Source of the DNA: Zoogloea sp016790385 | GTDB taxonomy: Bacteria; Pseudomonadota; Gammaproteobacteria; Burkholderiales; Rhodocyclaceae | Reading direction: 5' to 3' (one strand) | Length of the DNA stretch: 64,000 bases | NCBI RefSeq assembly: GCF_041916735.1 | Contig: NZ_JAYRYY010000003.1 | In this document: positions 52,284-61,544 of the stretch, one piece after another | Layout of the letters: each line of letters opens with the position of its first letter | Numbering within the stretch: position 1 is the stretch's first letter | The notes under the pieces: generated by a model | Told to the model about the DNA's origin: nothing | Seen by the model: the letters and a program-made list of their open reading frames with translations, nothing else | Database searches by the model: none | Position numbers and translations under genes: made by a program

Positions 52284-53609
52284 TTACACGGGTTCCGCGT
52301 AGAGGTCGTGTACATCGCAGTCGGTAATGCGGACGCGGGCAAACTCGCCGGGTTCGAGATCTTCGCCGGCGGGGATGATGACGAGGCCGTCGATCTCCGG
52401 GGCGTCGCCAGGGGAGCGGGCAAGGGCGCCCTCCTCGTCGATCTCGTCCACCAGCACGGTCATTTCGCGGCCGATGAAGCGCTCCAGTCGCTCGGTGGAG
52501 ATGTCCTCCTGGAACTCCATGAGCTGGATACGACGCTCTTCACGAATCTCATCGGGAACGGCGCCCGGCAGTTCGTTGGCCACAGCACCTTCGACGGGCG
52601 AATAGGCAAAGGCGCCCACTCGGTCGAGCTTGGCTTCTTCGAGGAACTGCAACAGCTCTTCGAAATCAGCGTCGGTCTCGCCGGGGAAGCCGGTGATGAA
52701 GGTGGAGCGAATGGTGAGATCGGGGCAGATTTCGCGCCAGCGGCGCACCCGCTCGAGGTTGTTTTCGGCACTGGCCGGGCGCTTCATGGCCTTGAGGATG
52801 CGCGGGCTGGCGTGCTGGAAGGGTACATCGAGGTAGGGCAGGATTTTGCCGTCGGCCATCAGCGGGATGATGTCGTCCACGCTGGGGTAGGGGTAGACGT
52901 AGTGCAGGCGCACCCACACGCCCAGGTCGCCGAGGGCGTTGCAAAGGTCGTAGAGCTTGGTGCGCATGGGCTTGCCGCCCCAGAAGCCGGTCCGGTACTT
53001 GGTGTCGACACCGTAGGCGGAGGTGTCCTGAGAGACGACCAGCAGTTCCTTGACGCCGGCCTTGACCAGGTTCTCGGCCTCGCGCATCACGTCGCCAATG
53101 GGCCGGCTGACGAGGTCGCCACGCAGGGACGGGATGATGCAGAAGGTGCAGCGGTGATTGCAGCCTTCGGAGATCTTGAGGTAGGCGTAGTGGTCCGGCG
53201 TGAGCTTGATGCCCTGGGGGGGGATCAGGTCGATGAAGGGGTCGTGGGGCTTGGGCAGGTGCTTGTGGACTTCATGCATGACCTCTTCGGTGGCATGGGG
53301 GCCGGTGACGGCGAGCACCTGCGGATGGGCCGCCATGACGACATCGTCCTTGGCGCCGAGACAGCCTGTCACGATGACCTTGCCGTTTTCGGCGAGGGCT
53401 TCTCCGATGGCATCAAGGGACTCTTCCACCGCGGAATCGATGAAGCCGCAGGTGTTGATGACCACCAGGTCGGAGCCTTCGTAGGAGGGAGAGATCTCGT
53501 AACCCTCGGCCCGCAGGCGCGTGAGGATGTGCTCGGAGTCGACCAGTGCCTTGGGACAGCCGAGTGAGACGAACCCCACCTTGGGGGCGGCGAGCTTGGA
53601 TTGGGTCAT
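52284..53609 (-). CDS. rimO: Ribosomal protein S12 methylthiotransferase RimO
   Basis: The 441-residue radical-SAM enzyme has the UPF0004 N-terminal domain with three cysteines (SLGCPKALVDSE and NTCGFI), the radical-SAM motif CNHRCTFC near residue 150, and a C-terminal TRAM domain. It methylthiolates an aspartate of ribosomal protein S12. ATG 53609 starts the conserved part. Confidence 0.95.
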   Translation of the reverse strand: MTQSKLAAPKVGFVSLGCPKALVDSEHILTRLRAEGYEISPSYEGSDLVVINTCGFIDSAVEESLDAIGEALAENGKVIVTGCLGAKDDVVMAAHPQVLAVTGPHATEEVMHEVHKHLPKPHDPFIDLIPPQGIKLTPDHYAYLKISEGCNHRCTFCIIPSLRGDLVSRPIGDVMREAENLVKAGVKELLVVSQDTSAYGVDTKYRTGFWGGKPMRTKLYDLCNALGDLGVWVRLHYVYPYPSVDDIIPLMADGKILPYLDVPFQHASPRILKAMKRPASAENNLERVRRWREICPDLTIRSTFITGFPGETDADFEELLQFLEEAKLDRVGAFAYSPVEGAVANELPGAVPDEIREERRIQLMEFQEDISTERLERFIGREMTVLVDEIDEEGALARSPGDAPEIDGLVIIPAGEDLEPGEFARVRITDCDVHDLYAEPV

Positions 53610-53669
53610 GCGTTCAAAACCTGTGGGGATAAAGTGCAAGGGCCGCGTCGATTGCGCGGCCCCGTTTTG

Positions 53670-54275
53670 TTATTTCTTGGGAGTGGTTGGCGGTGCGGTG
53701 TCGGGCGTTGGCGCAGCGCTCTTGTCACCGGACAGGCCAGGGGTGAAACCGGGAAAGGTGAAGCCCGAGAACAGATTGCGGGTCTGGCTGTCGAGCTGCT
53801 CCTGCATCTGAGCGTACATCTTTTTGCTCTGCTCCATGTAGGCGCCCATCATGCTTTGCATGGCTGGCCCCTGAAAATTCAGGAACTGGGCCCAGAGGTC
53901 TTTATTCACGGTGGCATTCTCACCGTATACCGAACGGACCTGCTCCTGGAGCTTGGCCTGCATGTCGGTGAAAGCCTTGATGTTGTTCTCCAGATACTTC
54001 CCCATCATGCCCTGCATGGCATTGCCATAGAAGCGGATCATCTGGGAAAGGAGGTCGCTGGTGAACATGGGAGCGCCACCGGCTTCCTCTTCGAGGATGA
54101 TTTGCAGCAGGATATTGCGGGTCAGGTCTTCACCGCTCTTGGCGTCGACAACCTGGAAGGTACCGTGTTCGAGGACGAGTTCCTTCACGTCTGCGAGCGT
54201 GATGTAGGAGCTGGTCTGGGTATCGTAAAGGCGGCGGTTCGGGTACTTTTTTATCAGGCGAATCTGATCGGCCAT
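53670..54275 (-). CDS. phaR: Polyhydroxyalkanoate synthesis repressor PhaR
   Basis: The 201-residue protein opens with ADQIRLIKKYPNRRLYDT, the conserved PhaR DNA-binding domain, followed by a PHB-accumulation regulatory domain and a Pro/Thr-rich tail. PhaR represses phasin genes and binds PHB granules. ATG 54275 has AAGGAG nine bases upstream; starts at 54308-54311 lack one. It lies downstream of the phaB pair but behind a terminator, so it has its own promoter. Confidence 0.93.
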   Translation of the reverse strand: MADQIRLIKKYPNRRLYDTQTSSYITLADVKELVLEHGTFQVVDAKSGEDLTRNILLQIILEEEAGGAPMFTSDLLSQMIRFYGNAMQGMMGKYLENNIKAFTDMQAKLQEQVRSVYGENATVNKDLWAQFLNFQGPAMQSMMGAYMEQSKKMYAQMQEQLDSQTRNLFSGFTFPGFTPGLSGDKSAAPTPDTAPPTTPKK

Positions 54276-54454
54276 TCGTGTCTTCTCCTTGGCGATGGAA
54301 TTCGCCATCACCGATTATACTGCGGTGCGCAAAAAAAAACCCTGTCCTGGTGCGGGTTTACCGTGACGGGTGTTGCAGGATGATGCATATGCAGCCAACC
54401 GGACTGGCGCCTGCGCCTGAACGAATCCGGCCCTGCACGAAGACCCTGCCCAGA

Positions 54455-54487
54455 AGACAAAACCCCGCTTATCAGCGGGGTTTTGTC
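54455..54487 (-). terminator. Bidirectional-looking intrinsic terminator behind phaB
   Basis: AGACAAAACCCCGCT/AGCGGGGTTTTGTCT form a 15-bp perfect stem with a four-base loop and T-rich arm. It stands 22 bases after the stop of the second phaB gene. Confidence 0.85.
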
Positions 54488-54509
54488 TCATGCGCGATGC
54501 AACTTCAGA

Positions 54510-55250
54510 TTACTGGTAGTACAGGCCGCCGTTCACGTTCAGGGTGGCGCCGGTAACGTAGCCAGCCAGATCGGAAGCGAGGTAGACCACGGCTGCGCCG
54601 ATTTCTTCCGGCTTGCCAAGACGCTTGACGGGCACGGTGTCAATGATGGCGTTACGGACTTCTTCCTTGATGGCCATGACCATGTCGGTGCCGATATAGC
54701 CCGGGGCGATGGCGTTACAGGTGACGCCCTTGGTGGCCAGTTCGGCCGCCAGGGCCTTGGTGAAGCCAATGACGCCCGCCTTGGCGGCGGAGTAGTTGGT
54801 CTGGCCGGCCTGACCCTTGACACCGTTCACCGAGGAGATGTTGATGATGCGGCCAAAGCCACGCTCGGCCATCTTGGGGGAGATGGAGTGCGTGACGTTG
54901 AACAGGCTGGTGAGGTTGGTCGCGATGACCGCGTCCCACTGGCCCTTTTCCATCTTCGGGAAGAACTTGTCGCGGGTGATGCCGGCGTTGTTCACCAGGA
55001 TGTCGATGGGGCCGACTTCCGTGGCGATGGCCTCAACGGCCGCCTTGCACTGCTCGTAGTCGGAGACGTCGAACCCGTACAGCGGGATGTCGAGGCCTTC
55101 CGCCTTGCGGGCTTCAACCCAAGCGTCCTTGGCCGGATCGCCAGGGAAGAAGTTGCCCACCACGCGGACACCTGCGGCAGCGAGGGATTTGCAGATCGCA
55201 GTCCCGAGACCACCAACTGCGCCAGTAACAAGAGCGATGCGTTGAGTCAT
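54510..55250 (-). CDS. phaB: Acetoacetyl-CoA reductase, copy 2
   Basis: The 246-residue short-chain dehydrogenase has the nucleotide motif TGAVGGLGTAI, the NNAG motif and the catalytic serine with YSAAKAG. It reduces acetoacetyl-CoA to 3-hydroxybutyryl-CoA with NADPH for PHB. It follows a close homologue by 39 bases. The mid-part MEKGQWDAVIATNLTSLFN matches PhaB strongly. Confidence 0.92.
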   Translation of the reverse strand: MTQRIALVTGAVGGLGTAICKSLAAAGVRVVGNFFPGDPAKDAWVEARKAEGLDIPLYGFDVSDYEQCKAAVEAIATEVGPIDILVNNAGITRDKFFPKMEKGQWDAVIATNLTSLFNVTHSISPKMAERGFGRIINISSVNGVKGQAGQTNYSAAKAGVIGFTKALAAELATKGVTCNAIAPGYIGTDMVMAIKEEVRNAIIDTVPVKRLGKPEEIGAAVVYLASDLAGYVTGATLNVNGGLYYQ

Positions 55251-55289
55251 TTCACTTTCCTTTTGTTGCAGTGCGAGAGAGAAAGGCGA

Positions 55290-56030
55290 TTAGAACATAT
55301 GCTGACCGCCGTTGATAGAGATGTTGGCACCGGTCACGAAGGCCGCCTCGTCGGACGAGAGGTAGGCGATCAGACCGGCAATCTCTTCCGGTTTGCCAAG
55401 ACGGCTCATCGGAATCTGGGGCAGGATCTTGCTTTCAAGAACTTCCTGCGGAATGGCGAGGACCATCTTGGTGCCGATGTATCCCGGGGAGATGGTATTG
55501 ACCGTCACGCCGGACTTCGCCACTTCGAGGGCCAGGGATTTGGTGAAACCATGCATGCCTGCCTTGGCGGCGGCATAGTTGGTCTGACCAAAAGCGCCCT
55601 TGATGCCGTTCAGGGACGACACGTTGATGATGCGCCCCCACTTGCGCTCGACCATGCCATCCATGACCTGCTTGGTCATGTTGAACACGCTGTCGAGGTT
55701 GGTGTGAATGACGGCATCCCAGTCGGCCTTGGTCATGCGCTTGAAGGTCATGTCGCGGGTGATGCCTGCGTTGTTGACCAGGACGTCGACGGGTCCGATT
55801 TCGGCCGTGACCTGCTCGATGCAGGCCTTGGCAGAATCGAAATCAGCGACGTCACAAGGGTATGCCTTGAAGCCGTAGCCCATGTTGTTCATGGTCTGCA
55901 GCCATTCGGCGGCCTTTTGGTTGCCGGGCGAGTGGGTAGTGACGACCTTGTAACCGAGCGCCGCCAGCTTGATGCAGATGGACTCGCCAAGACCGCCCAT
56001 ACCTCCAGTTACCAGTGCTACACGTGCCAT
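55290..56030 (-). CDS. phaB: Acetoacetyl-CoA reductase, copy 1
   Basis: This 246-residue paralogue has TGGMGGLGESI, NNAG and YAAAKAG, and ends with a VTGANISINGG motif like its neighbour. The two proteins appear roughly half identical, so the duplication is old or one was acquired separately. ATG 56030 is chosen with GGAG upstream; the longer upstream frame lies in the phaC-phaB spacer. It is the second gene after phaC. Confidence 0.92.
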   Translation of the reverse strand: MARVALVTGGMGGLGESICIKLAALGYKVVTTHSPGNQKAAEWLQTMNNMGYGFKAYPCDVADFDSAKACIEQVTAEIGPVDVLVNNAGITRDMTFKRMTKADWDAVIHTNLDSVFNMTKQVMDGMVERKWGRIINVSSLNGIKGAFGQTNYAAAKAGMHGFTKSLALEVAKSGVTVNTISPGYIGTKMVLAIPQEVLESKILPQIPMSRLGKPEEIAGLIAYLSSDEAAFVTGANISINGGQHMF

Positions 56031-56167
56031 GTTTCTCCCTCCTTGTTCATGATTTATGCGGGGGTAATTTGAACGCTGGCAACGCCCCCGTGATTGTCTC
56101 GCCGCCAGCGCATTTCTTATTTTCGGTACACGCTCCGGCGCGGCCGAGGCCGCGCCGGAGTTGAAAC

Positions 56168-57907
56168 TCAGGCCTTTTCCTTCACGTAACGGCCAGGAGC
56201 CGCTTCGATGACCTTGTATTTTGTATTTCCGGCCTTGTTGCGTGCCGCGATCTCGGTGCCGCTCCGCGTCTTGAGCCATTCGATCCAGTGCAACCACCAG
56301 CTACCCTTCTGCTCAGCGGCGGTCTCCAGCCATTCTTCCGGCACGGAGGCCTTTGAATCACTTGTCCAGTAACTGCGACGATTCTTCGAGGCCGGGTTGA
56401 TCGCACCCGCGATGTGGCCACTCGCCCCCAGAACGAAGGTGGTTTCCCCACCGAGAATCTGCCGCACCAGGTAGGCGCTGGTCCAGGGCACGATGTGGTC
56501 TTCGCGGGTGGCAAGCAGGTAGGCGGGCAGATCGACCTTGCCCATGTCCACCTTGACGCCGAGCATCTCGAGCTTGCCGGGGACGCGCAGGTTGTTCTCG
56601 AGGTACATGTTGCGCAGGTACCAGGCGAGGAAGGGACCGGAAAGGTTGGTGCTGTCCGAGTTCCAGTACAGCAGGTCGAAGGCTTCAGGCTGCTTGCCCT
56701 TGAGGTAGTTGCCGACCACGTATTGCCAGATGAGGTCGTTGGCCCGCAGGCTGGAGAAGACTTGCGCCAGCTCACGGCCCATCAGCAGGCCGCCCTTGCC
56801 GATGGCGGCTTCGCGGGCAGCGACGGAGGCTTCATCCACCAGACAGCCGATTTCGCCGGCATCGGCGAAATCAAGCAGCGTGGTCATGAGGGTGAGGCTT
56901 TCGGCGGGATCTTCACCCTTGGCGCGCAGCACGGCGAGGGACGACGACAGGATGGTGCCGCCAACACAGAAGCCGAGGACGTTGGGCTTATCCACCTTGG
57001 TGACCTCACGCACCACCTGGAGGGCGGTGATGGGGCCTTTTTCGAGATAGTCGTCCCAGCCGAAGTGGGCTTCCTCGGCCTTGGCGTTCTTCCAGGAGAC
57101 GAGGAAGACGGTGAAGCCTTGTTCGACAATGAAGCGGACCAGCGAGTTGGCCGGCTGCAAGTCCATGATGTAGAACTTGTTGATACAGGGCGGAACGATC
57201 AGCAGCGGGGTCTTGTAGACCTTTTCGGTGAGCGGTGCGTACTGGATCAGTTGGATCAGTTCGTTCTCGTAGATGACGGAGCCGGGCGTGGTGGCCAGGT
57301 TGCGGCCAATCTCGAAAGCGGAATCGTCGGTCATGGAGATGCGGCCCTTCTCCATGTCGCCAATCAGATTCTTGATGCCCTGGGTGATGCTCTCGCCCTT
57401 GGTGGCAAGCGCCGTCTGGATGAACTCGGGGTTGGTGGCCGCAAAATTTGACGGCGCCAGGGCGTCGATGTACTGGCGGGTCAGGAACTGCATGCGCGCC
57501 TTGCTGCGCCCGTCGGAGATGGGCAGGGCATCGGAGACCTTGGAGAGGTAGTCGGCGTTAAGCAGATAGGCCTGCCGGATGTAATCGTAGACAGGGCTGG
57601 ATGACCATTCGGGCGCGGCAAAGCGCCGATCACCGGGAGGGGGCTGGACAAGGGGCTCGGCGGGCTGGCCAGGGCGTGCCTGGGCCATGGTGGTCCATAG
57701 GCGGGCGTGGGCTTCAGCCAGCTCCTTCTGGAGCCGGGCGAGTTCCTGCGTTTCGGGCAGTGGAATCTGCGGCGCGGAGGCAGGCGCAACCTGCTGGAGC
57801 GCGGCATTCTGCTTGCCGAGGAAATCGAAAAAGCCCTCGGCCAGCGACTGGCCGAACTTGAACATGCCCTGTAGTGCCTCTGCAGACTGCTCCGGTGTAA
57901 CAGACAT
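56168..57907 (-). CDS. phaC: Class I polyhydroxyalkanoate synthase
   Basis: The 579-residue synthase has the lipase-like box GFCVGG at residues 312-317, with Cys314 as nucleophile. The domain includes PPCINKFYIMDLQP and the C-terminal LGASGHIAGAINP carrying the catalytic histidine. It polymerises 3-hydroxyacyl-CoA into PHB granules. phaC, two phaB genes and phaR make a PHB locus; phaA is not in the window. Confidence 0.95.
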   Translation of the reverse strand: MSVTPEQSAEALQGMFKFGQSLAEGFFDFLGKQNAALQQVAPASAPQIPLPETQELARLQKELAEAHARLWTTMAQARPGQPAEPLVQPPPGDRRFAAPEWSSSPVYDYIRQAYLLNADYLSKVSDALPISDGRSKARMQFLTRQYIDALAPSNFAATNPEFIQTALATKGESITQGIKNLIGDMEKGRISMTDDSAFEIGRNLATTPGSVIYENELIQLIQYAPLTEKVYKTPLLIVPPCINKFYIMDLQPANSLVRFIVEQGFTVFLVSWKNAKAEEAHFGWDDYLEKGPITALQVVREVTKVDKPNVLGFCVGGTILSSSLAVLRAKGEDPAESLTLMTTLLDFADAGEIGCLVDEASVAAREAAIGKGGLLMGRELAQVFSSLRANDLIWQYVVGNYLKGKQPEAFDLLYWNSDSTNLSGPFLAWYLRNMYLENNLRVPGKLEMLGVKVDMGKVDLPAYLLATREDHIVPWTSAYLVRQILGGETTFVLGASGHIAGAINPASKNRRSYWTSDSKASVPEEWLETAAEQKGSWWLHWIEWLKTRSGTEIAARNKAGNTKYKVIEAAPGRYVKEKA

Positions 57908-58007
57908 CCACCTCTCCTTGTTGTGTGCCTTTTCGCGACGATACGGTGCGGGCGAATCAGACCGACACCTGCCCCCGGCCCGCCCTGCGGCCTTGTAGAA
58001 TCCGGGG

Positions 58008-58232
58008 ATGTATATCGTTGCTATCGCTTGGATTTATGTCGCCCTGCTCGCCACGGCAGCCGAAACGACCGTGATCGGCGGGATTCTGACTTTCTTGTTG
58101 TATGGCTTGGCGCCGCTCTCCCTGTTCTTATGGCTTTTTGGCACTCCGGCCCGCCGCCGTCGCTCAGCCCAGCGCTCGCTCCGCGAGGGGGTGGGCCAGG
58201 ACGATGGAGGCGATGCCGGCGGCGATCAATAA
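58008..58232 (+). CDS. Small conserved inner-membrane protein
   Basis: The 74-residue product has two hydrophobic segments (about residues 3-20 and 22-45), then TPARRRR and an acidic, Gly-rich tail. The C-terminal 69 bases overlap the tail of the ZIP transporter gene on the opposite strand. Small proteins of this shape are common beside PHA loci in betaproteobacteria; the function is unknown. Confidence 0.6.
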   Translation: MYIVAIAWIYVALLATAAETTVIGGILTFLLYGLAPLSLFLWLFGTPARRRRSAQRSLREGVGQDDGGDAGGDQ

Positions 58233-58973
58233 TACCTGTTGGGCGGTGGCACGCAATTCAGTCCGTTTATGCAAGCCTGGAATGAGATCGGCCACGGCGA
58301 CATAGATCATACTCGCGGCAGCGAGGGCGAGAAATACCGGCACCAGCGACTGCATGTGCGACAGGGCGAAGTAGGCCAGGATACCCCCCACCAAGGTCGC
58401 GAGGCTCGACAGGAGGTTGAAGGCGAGCGCCCTTCCCCGGCTGTACCCGGAGTGCATGAGGATCAGGAAGTCACCCGCCTCCTGGGGGATCTCGTGGGCA
58501 ATGATGGCCATTGCGGTGACGATACCCAGCGGAGTGCTCTCCACAAAGGCCGCGGCGATCAGTACCCCATCCACGAAATTGTGAAAAGTGTCGCCAATCA
58601 GGATCAGCAGGCCGCTGCGCCCGTGATCGTGCCCTTGGGCCGGAGCGTGAGCATGACCGGCGTGATCGTGTCCGTGCCCATGGCATCCCTCGTCGTGACA
58701 GTGACGCCATAGAACCAGCTTTTCCAGGACAAAAAAGATCAGGATGCCCGCCAGGATATTCATGGCGGCACGCTCGGGGCTTTCGGCGGCCTCGATGGCG
58801 TGGGGTAGAACCTCCAGAAAGGCTGCGCCAAGCAGGGCGCCGATGGCATAGCTGATGAGGGTGGGCACCCATGTCGGGCGGGCGGCCCAGGACAAGGCGG
58901 CCGCCACCAGCACGCTGAGCACCCCCCCGGCAAGACTCATCACTACAATCCAGGCAAGGGGGGTCATGGTCAT
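58164..58973 (-). CDS. ZIP-family divalent metal transporter
   Basis: The 269-residue protein has about eight helices. A histidine-rich cytoplasmic loop (about residues 90-118, with HGHGHDHAGHAHAP) precedes the metal-binding helices GDTFHNFVDGVL and IIAHEIPQEAGDF. It would import zinc or iron. The metal cannot be stated from sequence. Confidence 0.92.
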   Translation of the reverse strand: MTMTPLAWIVVMSLAGGVLSVLVAAALSWAARPTWVPTLISYAIGALLGAAFLEVLPHAIEAAESPERAAMNILAGILIFFVLEKLVLWRHCHDEGCHGHGHDHAGHAHAPAQGHDHGRSGLLILIGDTFHNFVDGVLIAAAFVESTPLGIVTAMAIIAHEIPQEAGDFLILMHSGYSRGRALAFNLLSSLATLVGGILAYFALSHMQSLVPVFLALAAASMIYVAVADLIPGLHKRTELRATAQQVLLIAAGIASIVLAHPLAERALG

Positions 58974-59027
58974 CCGCTGATCAAAAAAGGCCGCGCAGTA
59001 TATAGCGTCAGTGACGGACGCTGCCGC

Positions 59028-59759
59028 TCAGGTAAGCCACACGAGGGTAGCCATGCGGCCGGTGACGCCGTCGCGACGATAGGAGAAGAAGCGCGACGGA
59101 TCGCTCACGGTACATGCATTACCGCCATGGATGCGCGTCACGCCGGCGCGCGCCAGACGCTGGCGGGCGAGCAGAAAGATGTCGGCCAGCCATTTGTGTT
59201 GATTGGCGGATGGCCGGAAGGCCGCAGCGGCAGCCGGATCCTTTCCCATGAACGAGGCCCTGACTTCACCACCGACCTCAAAGGCGTCGGGGCCGATGGC
59301 CGGGCCCAGCCAGGCCATCAATTGGCCGGGCGGAACGCCCATGGCGACTACGGTCGCCTCCAGCACGCCATCGCACAGCCCGCGCCAGCCGGCATGGGCG
59401 GCAGCAACGACAGTGCCGGCTTGATCGCACAGGAGAACAGGCAGACAGTCGGCAGTCATGACCGCACAGACGCATCCTGCCTCACGGCTGAAGGCGGCGT
59501 CGGCGTCGGGTACGCCCACCCCGGCAGCCGCGTCCACCACCACGGTTCCGTGAACCTGATTGAGCCAGCGCGGTTCGCCGGGCAGATGCTGTCGCACGAT
59601 GCCGCGATTGTCGGCCACCTGGGCCGGATCGTCGCCCACGTGGGTGCCGAGATTGAGCGAGGCATAGGGCGCCTTGCCCACGCCTCCGGTTCGCGTGGTG
59701 GACAGGGCTTTGACGCGGGCCGGTGCAGGCCAGTCGGGTTCGATCCAGATGTTGTTCAT
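59028..59759 (-). CDS. pgeF: Peptidoglycan editing factor PgeF (laccase-domain protein)
   Basis: The 243-residue protein has LNQVHGTVVVDA, TADCLPVLL and AHAGWRGL, the metal-binding motifs of the YfiH/PgeF family. It edits peptidoglycan precursors by removing wrong amino acids. Its start overlaps the rluD stop (ATGA), a common rluD-pgeF arrangement. Confidence 0.93.
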   Translation of the reverse strand: MNNIWIEPDWPAPARVKALSTTRTGGVGKAPYASLNLGTHVGDDPAQVADNRGIVRQHLPGEPRWLNQVHGTVVVDAAAGVGVPDADAAFSREAGCVCAVMTADCLPVLLCDQAGTVVAAAHAGWRGLCDGVLEATVVAMGVPPGQLMAWLGPAIGPDAFEVGGEVRASFMGKDPAAAAAFRPSANQHKWLADIFLLARQRLARAGVTRIHGGNACTVSDPSRFFSYRRDGVTGRMATLVWLT

Positions 59760-60745
59760 GGGGTGGTAGCACTGCGCAAGAGAGTCAGCAGGTCTTCAAA
59801 ATCTTCGGGTAATGGGGTTTCCCATCGACAGGGCGCCCCCGTGCGGGGATGAACAAGGCCAAGCTGCCACGCATGCAGCGCCTGACGGGGAAAAGCGTCA
59901 AGTCGCGGATCGGCGCTGCGCGCCTTGCCATAGGTGGCATCGCCCACCAGAGGGTGGCCGATGTGGGCCATGTGCACGCGGATCTGATGGGTGCGGCCGG
60001 TGGCCAGTTCGCATTCGACCAGGGAGGCGCGGGCAAAGCGCTCGATGACCCGATAGCGGGTCAGGGCCTCGCGGCCGCCCGGCACCACGGCCATGCGGGT
60101 TCGCTGGACGGGATGACGGCCGATGGGGGCATTGACCTCCCCACGCTCGCCGGGGTGACCATGCACCAGCGCCTGATAGTGGCGCTTGACGCTACGCGCC
60201 TGGAGCTGACGGACAAGGTCGGTCTGGGCTTCAAGAGTCTTGGCCACCACCAGCAGGCCACTGGTGTCCTTGTCGAGCCGATGCACGATGCCTGCACGGG
60301 GCAGCTCGCGAAAGCCAACGCCGTGATGCAGCAGCGCATTGAGCAGCGTGCCCGACCAGTTGCCACTACCGGGGTGGACAACGAGCCCCACCGGCTTGTC
60401 GATGATAAGCAGCGTGTCGTCCTCGTGGAGGATGTTCAGCGGAATGTCCTCCGCACGCTCGGCAAGCATCGCCTCGGTTGGTTCCGGGCTGACCAGCACG
60501 ACCTCCCCACCCCACACCTTGGTCTTGGAATCCGGCGAGGCACCGTCGATGAGGATCCGCCCGGACTTGAGCCAGGACTGAAGCCGGCTGCGGGAATGTT
60601 CGGGAAACAGTCGAGCGAGTGCCTGATCGACCCGAAGACCGGCACAGTCGTCAGGAATAGACTCGCGCTGCGGAGAAGGGGAAGGGATCGCTGGGCTATA
60701 ATCGGCCCAATCTTCTTCCAATGAGTTTTCAATGGCGCATTTCAC
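59756..60745 (-). CDS. rluD: 23S rRNA pseudouridine synthase RluD
   Basis: The protein has an S4 domain (DCAGLRVDQALARLFPEHSRSRLQ) and the catalytic motif AGIVHRLDKDTSGLLVV with the nucleophilic aspartate near two thirds of an N-to-C length of about 329. RluD modifies U1911/1915/1917 of 23S rRNA. The start is uncertain: GTG 60745 and TTG 60721 are possible, neither with a good ribosome binding site, and the first overlaps the start of bamD on the other strand. Confidence 0.9.
   Translation of the reverse strand: MKCAIENSLEEDWADYSPAIPSPSPQRESIPDDCAGLRVDQALARLFPEHSRSRLQSWLKSGRILIDGASPDSKTKVWGGEVVLVSPEPTEAMLAERAEDIPLNILHEDDTLLIIDKPVGLVVHPGSGNWSGTLLNALLHHGVGFRELPRAGIVHRLDKDTSGLLVVAKTLEAQTDLVRQLQARSVKRHYQALVHGHPGERGEVNAPIGRHPVQRTRMAVVPGGREALTRYRVIERFARASLVECELATGRTHQIRVHMAHIGHPLVGDATYGKARSADPRLDAFPRQALHAWQLGLVHPRTGAPCRWETPLPEDFEDLLTLLRSATTP
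60697..60702 (+). promoter_or_regulatory. -10 element upstream of bamD
   Basis: A perfect TATAAT stands 30 bases before the bamD ATG. The matching -35 region is weak. It lies inside the rluD N-terminal frame on the other strand. Confidence 0.5.
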
Positions 60746-61535
60746 CCTGCGTAGTTTAACGCTTGCCGGCTTCCTTCTGCTCGCTGGCTGCAGCGGCCTG
60801 CCCGACCAGATCGACGAAACCACCGGCTGGAGCGCCCAGAAGCTCTACTCCGAAGCCCGGGAGTCCATGTCGGACGGCGCCTGGGACAGAGCCATCAAGA
60901 TGTTCGAGAAGCTGGAGGCGCGCTATCCCTACGGCCGCTATGCGCAGCAGTCTCAACTGGAGGTGGCCTATGCGTATTACAAATCCAACGAGCCGGCCTC
61001 AGCCATCGCGGCATGCGATCGTTTCATCAAGCTGCACCCGAATCACCCCAACGTTGACTACGCGTTTTACCTGAAGGGGCTGGCCAACTTCAACGAAGAC
61101 CTTGGCCTGCTCGGCACCCTCGCCAACCAGGATCTTTCGGAACGGGACACCAAGGCCGCGCTCGCCTCTTTCAACACCTTCAAGGAACTGGTGCAGCGCT
61201 TCCCGGAAAGCAAGTACGCGCCAGACTCCACCCTGCGCATGCGCTATCTGGTGAATGCCCTGGCTTCCCACGAGGTCCATGTGGCCCGCTACTACTACCG
61301 TCGTGGCGCCTATCTCGCGGCAGCCAACCGGGCACAGACGACGGTCAAGGATTTTCCCCAGTCCCCGGCCACAGAGGAGGCCCTGTTTCTGATGGCAAAG
61401 AGCTACGATGCCCTGAAGCTCACCGACCTGCGTGACGACGCAGAGCGGGTGCTGCGCACCAACTTCCCCAAGAGCGCCTATCTGACCGCCGACGGTCCGA
61501 CCGAGCGCAAAGGTAGCTGGTGGAAGCTCTGGTAG
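60732..61535 (+). CDS. bamD: Outer-membrane assembly lipoprotein BamD
   Basis: The 267-residue protein has a lipoprotein signal with lipobox LLAGC (about residue 19) and five TPR-like repeats (YPYGRYAQQSQLEVAYAYYK and similar). BamD is the essential lipoprotein of the BAM complex that folds outer-membrane proteins. It is next to rluD, as in many proteobacteria. Confidence 0.95.
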   Translation: MAHFTLRSLTLAGFLLLAGCSGLPDQIDETTGWSAQKLYSEARESMSDGAWDRAIKMFEKLEARYPYGRYAQQSQLEVAYAYYKSNEPASAIAACDRFIKLHPNHPNVDYAFYLKGLANFNEDLGLLGTLANQDLSERDTKAALASFNTFKELVQRFPESKYAPDSTLRMRYLVNALASHEVHVARYYYRRGAYLAAANRAQTTVKDFPQSPATEEALFLMAKSYDALKLTDLRDDAERVLRTNFPKSAYLTADGPTERKGSWWKLW

Positions 61536-61544
61536 GCCACCGCC

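Noticed and set aside
53627..53660. GC-rich hairpin between rimO and phaR as a phaR terminator
   Set aside because: The stem is good, but the T-run lies on the side that would serve plus-strand transcription, where no gene ends.
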